Counted from the first letter of the stretch, positions 1-4,987 are shown. The stretch: DNA of 5,346 bases from Cyanobacteriota bacterium (GCA_027592485.1 JAQCKL010000351.1:1-5346); one strand, 5' to 3'. Translations and numbers: made by a program. The notes: a model not told the origin generated them from the letters alone.

Positions 1-232
1 ATGGCACTCACCGGAGATGGGAAATGCTTCTAGCTTATGTCTTAATGCAATTGGCGACTGCTATAGTCGAGTTCCTCTACCCTCTAGCGAGGCTTTGCTC
101 TCTCCTGAGCCAGCTGACGGACGCTGAACCCTGCTCGCCGACTGCCCATGGGAGGTCTGAGCAAGGTTGCTTGGAGGGTTCCGAGTTACCCTAATGAGAT
201 AGCAGTTGGTTTTGTACGGAAAACGGTGACCT
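1..232. other. Upstream region with no supported gene
   Basis: No convincing gene lies here. One plus-strand frame is open from the left edge to a TAA at 192-194 and could in principle be the tail of an upstream gene, but its translation (hydrophobic start, then a Cys/Ser/Gly-rich tail) is unlike anything I recognise. The region must contain the promoter of the exported-protein gene at 233. The best pair I can find is weak: TTGCTT at 167-172 and CCTAAT at 190-195, 17 bases apart, with three and four matches to consensus. A small inverted repeat, AGCAA (160-164) and TTGCT (167-171), overlaps that -35 candidate. Confidence 0.4.
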
Positions 233-1009
233 ATGGCGCGTGACTTTGGGCAACTCGGATTAACTCTAACCCTGGCGACTTTGATGGTTGGGACTGTTGT
301 CGGGCCGGTTGTTGCTGAGCCTGCCCAGACGGCTCCGGCCACCCTAACCTCCCTGCTAGATGATTTGGAGCAGGCCGCCAATGATCAGAACTTGGCAGCG
401 GTGCTTGCCCTCTATAGCCCTAACTTTAGCCACGCAGATGGGTTTGACCTGGGTAGCTATGGGTCTGCCTTGGCTGAGCTTTGGGGTGCTTATCCGCAAT
501 TAACCTACGATGTAGAGCTTTTGTCTTGGGAAGCCCAGGGCGATGCGCTTGTCACTGAAACCGCAACACAAATCTCAGGGACCCGTGCCGACTCAGGCCG
601 GGAATTCACCTTGGTGTCAGAGATTCAGTCGCGGCAGCGAGTGGAAAACGGACAAATCGTTTATCAAGAAATTCTGACGGAGCAAACGCGCTTAGTGACG
701 GGGGCTAACCCACCGACGGTGATTTTGCATATTCCGGAGCAGGTGGCAGCGGGCGATCGCTTCAGTTTTGACGCCATTGTTCAAGAACCCTTAGGCAATC
801 AACGGTTGCTGGGGCAGGCCCTTGACGAAGGGGTGACGGCAACGGATTTCACAGTGCCCCGACCGCTTGATCTGGAGCCCTTAGCGGCAGGTGGCCTCTT
901 TAAAATTGGCAATGCTCCCGCCATGGCGGATCAACGTTGGATTTCTTCTGTGCTGATTCGTTCAGACGGTTGGGTGATTGATACTCGCCGCCTCAACGTC
1001 ACAGACTAA
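233..1009 (+). CDS. Exported NTF2-like domain protein, function unknown
   Basis: This encodes a 258-residue protein. Residues 1-28 read as a Sec signal peptide: short polar start (MARDFGQ), a hydrophobic core, and an A-x-A-like cleavage site (VVA before EP) at about 28/29, with no lipobox Cys. Residues about 36-155 have the pattern of an NTF2/SnoaL-like cone fold: two helices (DDLEQAANDQNLAAVLALYS), the SPNFSH turn, then alternating strands. These domains bind small molecules or pair as dimers, and some are enzymes; no catalytic set is evident here. Residues about 160-255 are a separate, probably beta-rich domain (from PPTVILHIPEQVAAGDRFSF) that I cannot assign. The ATG at 233 is chosen because it begins the signal peptide; the upstream GGTGA (225-229) is rather close for a Shine-Dalgarno site. 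A HIP1 site lies inside the gene at 753-760. The reading frame is intact. The domain call is from pattern, not from a search, and the location is probably periplasmic or thylakoid lumen. Confidence 0.8.
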   Translation: MARDFGQLGLTLTLATLMVGTVVGPVVAEPAQTAPATLTSLLDDLEQAANDQNLAAVLALYSPNFSHADGFDLGSYGSALAELWGAYPQLTYDVELLSWEAQGDALVTETATQISGTRADSGREFTLVSEIQSRQRVENGQIVYQEILTEQTRLVTGANPPTVILHIPEQVAAGDRFSFDAIVQEPLGNQRLLGQALDEGVTATDFTVPRPLDLEPLAAGGLFKIGNAPAMADQRWISSVLIRSDGWVIDTRRLNVTD

Positions 1010-1030
1010 AGGTCCTAGCAACACAGCGTT

Positions 1031-1080
1031 ATTACCAGGTTGATCGTCCGATGCTGATCGTCCGGGTCCGTAATGTTTTT
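1031..1080 (+). terminator. Probable intrinsic terminator after the NTF2-like gene
   Basis: An imperfect stem-loop begins 22 bases after the stop codon. GATC at 1042-1045 pairs with GATC at 1056-1059 around a 10-base loop. The stem extends through GG (1038-1039) with CC (1062-1063) and ACC (1034-1036) with GGT (1065-1067), interrupted by single mismatches. Outer ATT/AAT bases can also pair across a bulge. A run of five T (1076-1080) follows. The position and T-run suit a terminator; the mismatches make it a moderate one. Confidence 0.4.
1041..1064. repeat. 10-bp direct repeat TGATCGTCCG, two copies
   Basis: TGATCGTCCG occurs at 1041-1050 and again at 1055-1064, a period of 14 bases, with a partial third copy (GGTCCG) at 1065-1070. 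The copies form part of the arms and loop of the terminator-like structure, so the repeat may simply reflect duplication by replication slippage. Confidence 0.7.
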
Positions 1081-1174
1081 GGGGTTGATTGTAGCCACTG
1101 GAGCAATGGAACGCGGCAACGCATCCAAGATCGATGCAACCACTTTGCCAACCTATCACAGCCAATACCCACGT

Positions 1175-1205
1175 CTTTGCAAGCAACAGCTCGTTGCTTG
1201 CAGAG
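1175..1205. repeat. Strong 13-bp intergenic hairpin
   Basis: TGCAAGCAAC (1178-1187) is the exact reverse complement of GTTGCTTGCA (1193-1202), separated by the 5-base loop AGCTC. The stem extends outward by a T-G wobble, a T-A pair and a C-G pair (1175-1177 with 1203-1205), giving 13 pairs in RNA read from the plus strand. No T-run follows on either strand, so it is not a standard intrinsic terminator. It could be part of a small RNA, a processing site, or the relic of a small repeat. The pairing is seen directly; the function is unknown. Confidence 0.8.
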
Positions 1206-1309
1206 CAATCCCAGTGGTGATGTGATGAGGCCCTACGTTGATCCAGCATCACGCTTTTGGATGGATAGCTTTGACGACTTCTCAAGGCCATTGCATGCTT
1301 TAGGGCATT

Positions 1310-1341
1310 AAACGGCTCCGTTTTGTAAACCTTGGTTTTTT
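1310..1341 (+). repeat. Two small hairpins ahead of the lipoprotein gene
   Basis: AAACGG (1310-1315) pairs with CCGTTT (1318-1323), and AAACC (1327-1331) pairs with GGTTT (1334-1338), the second running into a stretch of six T (1336-1341). Each has only a two-base apex, so the real stems would be one pair shorter. They could be weak terminators against read-through or part of the lipoprotein gene's leader. Confidence 0.3.
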
Positions 1342-1344
1342 ATT

Positions 1345-1350
1345 GAGGTG
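1345..1350 (+). promoter_or_regulatory. Shine-Dalgarno site deciding the GTG start of the lipoprotein
   Basis: GAGGTG lies 4 bases ahead of the GTG at 1355 (6 bases from the GAGG core). It overlaps the in-frame TTG at 1343, which would add four residues, so the GTG is the better start. An ATG at 1353 is out of frame and hits a stop at once. Confidence 0.7.
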
Positions 1351-1354
1351 TGAT

Positions 1355-2032
1355 GTGAGAATTCGATTTCAACAAATATGGGTGCCTGCAGCGCTAGTGT
1401 TGACCGCAATCTCGGTCGTAGGCTGCGGCGGCAGTACAGAGACAGCCCCCACAAAACCTGCTGCAGAGACCGCAACCGAAAAAATAACTGCTAACCAACC
1501 CAGCGCAACAGCCAGTGCTGATGCTGCCCCCGCAGAAGGTGTCTTAGCAGAATGCAAAGCCGTTCAAGAGGCCCTGGACGGCAGTTTTAACAATGGATTT
1601 GGCGCAACGTTGAGCAGCGATGCTGGCACGATTAAAGAAGATGACTCGGTCTTTGAGGCATCCGTTGCGGCGGCCATTGCCGCAGATGGCATGGACGATG
1701 CCATCGACGAAGGCAAAGAGGTTTTAGAAGAATTGACCGGTTTGACCGTCAGCGATGCAGAGCTCCTCGGCTATCGCGATGCCTATGTAGAGCAGTTGAA
1801 TGCTCTGATGCCAGAATTAGAAAGCGCTGAAGCGTTTTATGCGTCAGTCGATGAGGCGCTGAAGCCGGAGGATGCTGACGCTACTCTGGTGGCAGCGGTT
1901 CAGGACTCCTTCACCCGTACCGCGCAGATTGCTGAGACGATTGAAGCTATTGCTGATGGGCTGGCAGATATTGACGAAGATATCTTTGACTACTGCTTGA
2001 ATGCAGAACTCGACGCTGAATTTGGCCAATAG
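1355..2032 (+). CDS. Acidic lipoprotein of unknown function
   Basis: This encodes 225 residues from a GTG start with a good Shine-Dalgarno site. Residues 1-23 form a lipoprotein signal peptide: basic start (MRIR), hydrophobic stretch, then the lipobox V-V-G with Cys24, the predicted lipidated residue. Residues about 25-62 are a low-complexity linker rich in Thr, Ala, Pro and Glu. Residues about 63-225 look mostly alpha-helical. Two further cysteines, Cys67 at the start of that domain and Cys214 near its end, could form a disulfide. The mature chain is strongly acidic: I count about 45 Asp/Glu against about 8 Lys/Arg in 202 residues. That suits a cation-rich or surface environment, but no metal-binding motif stands out. 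I do not recognise the family. The gene stands alone on the plus strand, converging on purQ; its TAG (2030-2032) directly abuts the purQ stop. Membrane-anchored export is well supported and the role is unknown. Confidence 0.85.
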   Translation: MRIRFQQIWVPAALVLTAISVVGCGGSTETAPTKPAAETATEKITANQPSATASADAAPAEGVLAECKAVQEALDGSFNNGFGATLSSDAGTIKEDDSVFEASVAAAIAADGMDDAIDEGKEVLEELTGLTVSDAELLGYRDAYVEQLNALMPELESAEAFYASVDEALKPEDADATLVAAVQDSFTRTAQIAETIEAIADGLADIDEDIFDYCLNAELDAEFGQ

Positions 2033-2746
2033 CTACGCGGCCCTGGCCAGGGCGGTTAAAACCCCTTGAAACAGTCCTAAACCGTCTGTGCTACCCAATA
2101 GTGCATCGGCAGCGCGCTCCGGGTGGGGCATCATGCCTAATACGGTCCCTTGACGGTTACAGATCCCGGCGATGCTGTGGGCGGAGCCGTTGGGGTTATA
2201 ACGATCGCCCAAAGTCCCATCTGGGGCACTGTAGCGAAATACCACTTGATTGTGATCTTCGAGGGCTTTTAAGGTGTCGTCATCGGCGTAATAGCAGCCT
2301 TCTCCATGGGCGATGGGTAGGGTAATGACCTTGTGACTGCCGTCGGCTGGGGTGCTGTAAACCTGGGTCCAAGGCAGGTCCAAACGCTCAATCCGTAGGG
2401 GCAGGCGATCGCAAATAAAGTGCAAATTGCGATTACGCACCAGCGCCCCTGGCAAGAGTCCCGCCTCGGTCAAGATTTGGAATCCATTGCAAACCCCTAA
2501 CACGAGGCCGCCCCGGTTGGCATGCTCGACCGTGGCGCGTAGGGCGGGTGAAAATTGAGCGATCGCCCCACAGCGGAGATAGTCGCCATAGCTAAACCCC
2601 CCCGGTACCACCACCAAATCCACTGGGCCGAGGTCACTGTCTTCGTGCCAAATCATGCGCGTTGGCTGCTGCAGGAGATCGCGGGTGACATAGGCGATAT
2701 CGCGATCGCAGTTAGACCCAGGGAAGACAATTACACCCACATTCAT
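2033..2746 (-). CDS. purQ: Phosphoribosylformylglycinamidine synthase glutaminase subunit PurQ
   Basis: PurQ releases ammonia from glutamine and passes it to PurL, which converts formylglycinamide ribonucleotide to formylglycinamidine ribonucleotide with ATP in purine synthesis; PurS bridges the two. The 237-residue protein is a complete class I glutamine amidotransferase. It starts MNVGVIVFPGSNCDRD, has the PGGFSYGDYLRCGA loop (residues 48-61), the nucleophile elbow GVCNGFQ with Cys86, and the C-terminal MMPHPE motif with His208 and Glu210, completing the triad. Length is near the family norm. The frame stays open 58 codons upstream, across the purS spacer and into purS, but the ATG at 2746 is chosen because conserved sequence begins there and AAGGA (2757-2761 on the complement) lies 10 bases ahead. 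It lies 115 bases downstream of purS and is probably in the same operon. Three HIP1 sites occur inside. The end abuts the convergent lipoprotein stop. Confidence 0.97.
   Translation of the reverse strand: MNVGVIVFPGSNCDRDIAYVTRDLLQQPTRMIWHEDSDLGPVDLVVVPGGFSYGDYLRCGAIAQFSPALRATVEHANRGGLVLGVCNGFQILTEAGLLPGALVRNRNLHFICDRLPLRIERLDLPWTQVYSTPADGSHKVITLPIAHGEGCYYADDDTLKALEDHNQVVFRYSAPDGTLGDRYNPNGSAHSIAGICNRQGTVLGMMPHPERAADALLGSTDGLGLFQGVLTALARAA
2040..2063. repeat. Palindromes at the 3' end of purQ
   Basis: GCCCTGGCCAGGGC (2040-2053) is a perfect 14-bp palindrome inside the last purQ codons (encoding ALARA), directly followed by GGTTAAAACC (2054-2063), a 4-bp inverted repeat. Folded as RNA the first gives a 5-bp GC stem with a GGCC loop. 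As the converging genes leave no spacer, this could help end transcription of the lipoprotein gene, though no T-run follows on the plus strand. It may also be a coincidence of Ala-Leu-Ala-Arg codons. Confidence 0.35.
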
Positions 2747-2756
2747 CGTGTTGGGA

Positions 2757-2761
2757 TCCTT
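2757..2761 (-). promoter_or_regulatory. Shine-Dalgarno site of purQ
   Basis: Read on the minus strand this is AAGGA, 10 bases ahead of the ATG at 2746. It supports that start over the longer open frame that runs upstream into purS. Confidence 0.55.
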
Positions 2762-2810
2762 AAATGCATTAACAGGAAGATCTTCAAGGCAATAAACACC
2801 AACATCTCTG

Positions 2811-2853
2811 GGGCAAGGCCATTTCCCTGGGCACCCAGGGATGGCCCATGCCC
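2811..2853 (-). repeat. Extended imperfect hairpin between purS and purQ
   Basis: Three nested arms pair in order. GGGCA (2811-2815) pairs with TGCCC (2849-2853), GGCCAT (2817-2822) with ATGGCC (2841-2846), and CCCTGGG (2825-2831) with CCCAGGG (2834-2840). A 1-by-2 internal loop and a TT bulge separate them, giving about 17 usable pairs. It starts 8 bases after the purS stop and lies in the purS-purQ transcript. No U-run follows in the mRNA sense, so it is not a standard terminator. Likely roles are mRNA protection or processing that sets the PurS to PurQ ratio, or a dispersed repeat. Confidence 0.75.
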
Positions 2854-2861
2854 ATCGACGT

Positions 2862-3155
2862 TTACCCGGCGAGACCAGCACCAGCCACCGCAGGGCTGGT
2901 CGCTTGTTCCTGGAGATCAAAGCGATAATTTTCGATGACTGGGTTGGCTAAAAGCTGATCACAGATCTGGTCAAGCTGTTGTCGCGCTTGCGCGTCGCCC
3001 GCCGCCGCCAGGGTGACTTCCACATACTTGCCAATGCGCACCTGGGAAACGTTGTCGTAGCCCATATGGGAAAGCCCAGATTGTACTGCCGTCCCGGCTG
3101 GATCAAGGACCGAAGGCCGGAGGGTGACGTAGATTTGAGCTTGGTAGGTGGGCAT
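2862..3155 (-). CDS. purS: Phosphoribosylformylglycinamidine synthase subunit PurS
   Basis: PurS is the small non-catalytic subunit of the three-part FGAM synthase found in cyanobacteria and Gram-positive bacteria. As a dimer it docks PurQ onto PurL, allowing ammonia transfer. The 97-residue protein shows the family pattern: an opening beta strand with VTLRPSVLDPAGTAV (residues 10-24), GLSHMGYDNVSQVRIGKYVEV (27-47), and the closing LLANPVIENYRFDL (68-81). Family members usually end soon after that last motif; here a small Ala/Gly-rich tail of about 14 residues is added, probably disordered. The start at 3155 fits the conserved N-terminus, with a weak AAGGG about 10 bases ahead. It is first in the minus-strand purS-purQ pair and is divergent from zur across an 82-base region that must hold both promoters. 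Confidence 0.95.
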   Translation of the reverse strand: MPTYQAQIYVTLRPSVLDPAGTAVQSGLSHMGYDNVSQVRIGKYVEVTLAAAGDAQARQQLDQICDQLLANPVIENYRFDLQEQATSPAVAGAGLAG

Positions 3156-3237
3156 GGTCTTAGAACCCTTAATAAGGCCCCATTATCGTACCGTATCCTT
3201 CTCTGCACTAAGCTGGAAGAAAGCGCCAGACCCAGGT
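3156..3237. promoter_or_regulatory. Divergent promoter region of purS and zur
   Basis: These 82 bases separate purS (minus) from zur (plus), so promoters for both should lie here. On the minus strand GATAAT (complement of 3183-3188) matches the -10 consensus at five of six bases, about 27 bases ahead of the purS start, without a good -35. A perfect 5-1-5 inverted repeat, CCTTAATAAGG (3167-3177), lies between it and purS and could be an operator. I searched by eye for the cyanobacterial Zur box (TGATAAT-N-ATTATCA) and saw only an isolated ATTATC (3182-3187), so zur autoregulation is not supported. Confidence 0.4.
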
Positions 3238-3663
3238 ATGAACCGTCGCAAAACCCGCAGCCAAACCCACATCCTCAAGGTCATCAAAACCCTGGGAACC
3301 CCGATTTCTGCCCAAGATCTCTATCGCCAACTGCGTGACCACCAATATCGCATTGGTTTGGCGACGGTTTATCGGGCTTTAGAGGCGCTCAAACTAGAGG
3401 GGGCGGTGCAGATGCGGACCTTACCCACAGGGGAATCGGTGTACAGCGTGCCCAAGGAAGATCGCCATCACCTCACCTGTTTACAATGCGATCGCACCAT
3501 TCCCGTAGACGAATGCCCCGTCCATGACTTAGAAGCCCAACTGAACCGGCTGCACCAGTTCCGCATCTTTTATCACACCCTCGAATTCTTTGGGCTGTGC
3601 CCCAACTGCCAGCAGCAGGACCTAGCGAATGTGGCGACAGCCCCAGAGCATTGTGAGCATTAA
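3238..3663 (+). CDS. zur: Fur-family zinc-responsive repressor, probably Zur (FurB)
   Basis: Fur-family proteins are dimeric repressors that bind DNA when loaded with metal; Zur uses zinc and controls zinc uptake and zinc-sparing genes. The 141-residue protein has an N-terminal winged helix (about residues 5-70) with the recognition-helix signature GLATVYRALEALKLEGAVQ at 40-58. The dimerisation domain has HHLTCLQC (77-84) and CPNC (121-124), so Cys81, Cys84, Cys121 and Cys124 form the structural zinc site. His77, Cys93, His96 and His113 are plausible sensing ligands. As I recall the family, the HHLTC form and GLATVYR-ALEALKLEG resemble cyanobacterial Zur more than Fur or PerR; this is from memory, so the subtype is less certain than the family. 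The ATG at 3238 is chosen by family length; the frame also has an ATG at 3148 that would overlap purS and add 30 unconserved residues. No strong Shine-Dalgarno site precedes either. The C-terminus carries an extra His138-Cys139-Glu-His141 cluster. bioF follows after 11 bases. Confidence 0.85.
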   Translation: MNRRKTRSQTHILKVIKTLGTPISAQDLYRQLRDHQYRIGLATVYRALEALKLEGAVQMRTLPTGESVYSVPKEDRHHLTCLQCDRTIPVDECPVHDLEAQLNRLHQFRIFYHTLEFFGLCPNCQQQDLANVATAPEHCEH

Positions 3664-3665
3664 GG
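3662..3665 (+). promoter_or_regulatory. Shine-Dalgarno site of bioF overlapping the zur stop
   Basis: AAGG lies 9 bases ahead of the TTG at 3675 and shares bases with the zur TAA (3661-3663). An in-frame TAA at 3666-3668 rules out any earlier start, and the first in-frame ATG (about 3780) would remove conserved sequence. The TTG is therefore the likely start, and the overlap suggests coupling to zur translation. Confidence 0.6.
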
Positions 3666-3674
3666 TAACGATTT

Positions 3675-4874
3675 TTGGCCTCTGATCCCTACGGCTGGCT
3701 AGCGACCTCTCTCCAAACCATTCACCGCGCCCACTGGCATCGGGCCGTGCAGCCCCTGGAAGGGTTGCCGGGTCCGGTCATGGTCGGCCAAGGACAGCCC
3801 TTGGTGAATTTTGCCAGCAATGATTATCTGGGTTTGGCCGGAGATCCGCGCTTACGGGCGGCGGCGATCGCCGCTGTCCAGCAATACGGCACCGGCAGTA
3901 CCGGTTCGCGGCTGCTCAGCGGTCATCGCCCCCTCCACCGTCAACTCGAAACCGCCCTGGCCAATCTCAAAGGCACAGCGGACGCCATTGTTTTCAGCTC
4001 GGGTTATCTGGCCAATATCGGCACCATTACCGCCCTAGTCGGCCAGCGCGATCTGATCCTATCGGACCAGTACAACCATGCCAGTCTCATTAATGGGGCC
4101 AAGCTAAGCGGCGCGACCGTGTTCGACTACCGCCATAGCGACACCCAACACCTGCTAGAACAGCTCACCCAACACCGGGAGCAGTATCGTCGCTGTTTGA
4201 TTCTCACCGACAGTGTTTTCAGTATGGATGGTGACCTGTGTCCTTTGCCAGCGATTTTGGCCCTGGCCGAACAATTTGAAGCCATGGTGCTGGTGGATGA
4301 AGCCCATGGGACCGGCGTTTTGGGGCGCACCGGCGCGGGGGGCGTCGAGCATTTAGGCTGTCGAGGTCGTCCCCTCGTACAAATGGGCACCCTCAGCAAA
4401 GCCTTGGGGAGCCTCGGGGGATATGTGGCGGGATCAGCGGAGCTGATTGATTTTCTGCGCAACCGCGCCTCTAGCTGGATCTACACCACCGGGTTAACCC
4501 CGGCGGCTACGGCTGCCGCCTGTCAAGCCATCGAGATTGTTCAATCCGAGCCGGATCGGCGCGATCGCCTACAGGAACACATCTGCACCCTCACCGCTGG
4601 CCTCGACGCTCTGTTGGCTCACCCCTCTCCCCACCGTCCGTTCGGGAAGCGGTTCCCCTCTGACTCACCCATTCTCTGCATTGAGGTGACAAATGCTGCT
4701 ACCGTCATGGCGCTGAAACAGCGTTTAATGGCCCAGGGTTTATTCCTCAGTGCGGTGCGGCCTCCCACCGTGCCCACCAGCCGTCTGCGGATTACCCTGA
4801 TGGCCACCCATACCCCAGAGCACCTAGAAAAAATATTAGGGGAACTGGGGAAGATCGCCGCAGGAGCCAGGTGA
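3675..4874 (+). CDS. bioF: 8-amino-7-oxononanoate synthase BioF
   Basis: BioF condenses L-alanine with pimeloyl-ACP (or pimeloyl-CoA), with loss of CO2, giving 8-amino-7-oxononanoate, the first step of biotin ring assembly; it is a cytosolic PLP enzyme. The 399-residue protein is a complete alpha-oxoamine synthase. It has NFASNDYLGLAGDP (45-58), YGTGSTGSRLLSG (71-83), NHASLINGAKLSGA (134-147), VDEAHGTGVLG (207-217, with Asp208 and His211 contacting PLP) and GTLSKALGSLGGY (238-250), in which Lys242 is the PLP Schiff-base lysine. RPPTVPTSRLRITLMATHT (362-380) is typical of BioF and argues against the related 2-amino-3-ketobutyrate ligase. Length is slightly above the usual 380-390. Start is TTG, fixed by an upstream stop and the AAGG overlapping the zur stop. 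It is probably co-transcribed with zur. No other biotin gene is in the window. Two HIP1 sites lie inside, one within a 14-bp palindrome (3861-3874). Confidence 0.95.
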   Translation: MASDPYGWLATSLQTIHRAHWHRAVQPLEGLPGPVMVGQGQPLVNFASNDYLGLAGDPRLRAAAIAAVQQYGTGSTGSRLLSGHRPLHRQLETALANLKGTADAIVFSSGYLANIGTITALVGQRDLILSDQYNHASLINGAKLSGATVFDYRHSDTQHLLEQLTQHREQYRRCLILTDSVFSMDGDLCPLPAILALAEQFEAMVLVDEAHGTGVLGRTGAGGVEHLGCRGRPLVQMGTLSKALGSLGGYVAGSAELIDFLRNRASSWIYTTGLTPAATAAACQAIEIVQSEPDRRDRLQEHICTLTAGLDALLAHPSPHRPFGKRFPSDSPILCIEVTNAATVMALKQRLMAQGLFLSAVRPPTVPTSRLRITLMATHTPEHLEKILGELGKIAAGAR

Positions 4875-4894
4875 TGTTAGTCTTGGCGCTGCCT

Positions 4895-4919
4895 GGGCGG
4901 GGGAGCGGGGGAGAGAGGG
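4895..4919 (+). repeat. Four-tract G-quadruplex-type motif after bioF
   Basis: Four G-runs of at least three bases lie in 25 bases: GGG (4895-4897), GGGGG (4899-4903), GGGGG (4907-4911) and GGG (4917-4919), with spacers of 1, 3 and 5 bases. This meets the standard quadruplex pattern. It begins 20 bases after the bioF stop and would be in any bioF mRNA tail. Whether it folds in the cell is not known. Confidence 0.6.
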
Positions 4920-4987
4920 CAGTGTTATCTGTCTTAGGATAGAAGCCGCATCCTGATTGCACGCTTAAGGGGCTTTTTGAAAAGGGG

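Larger units (their letters stand above)
1010..1354. other. 345-base intergenic region with hairpins
   Basis: This gap separates the two exported-protein genes. From left to right it holds a 10-bp direct repeat inside a probable terminator (1031-1080), a strong perfect hairpin (1175-1205), two small AT-flanked inverted repeats next to the next gene (1310-1323 and 1327-1338), and the Shine-Dalgarno site of the lipoprotein gene. A plus-strand frame of 86 codons (1051-1311) and an overlapping minus-strand frame are open. Neither translation resembles a protein family, and both contain the hairpin arms, so I treat the region as non-coding. A small RNA gene is possible but unproven. I found no clear sigma-70 promoter for the lipoprotein gene. 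Confidence 0.55.

Noticed and set aside
24..194. Plus-strand 56-codon frame with a hydrophobic start
   Set aside because: No ribosome site and no family; it is also open to the window edge, so it could be the tail of an upstream gene, but nothing supports that.
61..381. Minus-strand 106-codon open frame over the start of the NTF2-like gene
   Set aside because: It is opposite a signal peptide and NTF2-like start and has a Ser/Arg/Pro-rich shadow composition.
962..1291. Minus-strand 109-codon open frame
   Set aside because: It overlaps the end of the NTF2-like gene and the plus-strand frame in the same gap; its composition looks random.
1051..1311. Plus-strand 86-codon open frame in the gap before the lipoprotein gene
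   Set aside because: No Shine-Dalgarno site, no recognisable family, contains the arms of the 13-bp hairpin and starts inside the terminator-like repeat.
2747..2920. Upstream in-frame extension of purQ (58 codons, into purS)
   Set aside because: Conserved PurQ sequence begins at the ATG at 2746, which has an AAGGA site; the extension overlaps purS and translates the hairpin.
3182..3196. Possible Zur box in the zur upstream region
   Set aside because: Only one half-site (ATTATC) is present, with no matching partner at the right spacing.
4127..4462. Minus-strand open frames inside bioF
   Set aside because: Shadow frames of a gene with a full set of BioF motifs; composition is Arg/Pro/Ser-rich.
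4873..4944. Small frame of 22-23 codons starting at an ATG that overlaps the bioF stop
   Set aside because: The TGATG overlap looks like coupling, but the peptide is mostly the translation of the G-run motif and has no family.
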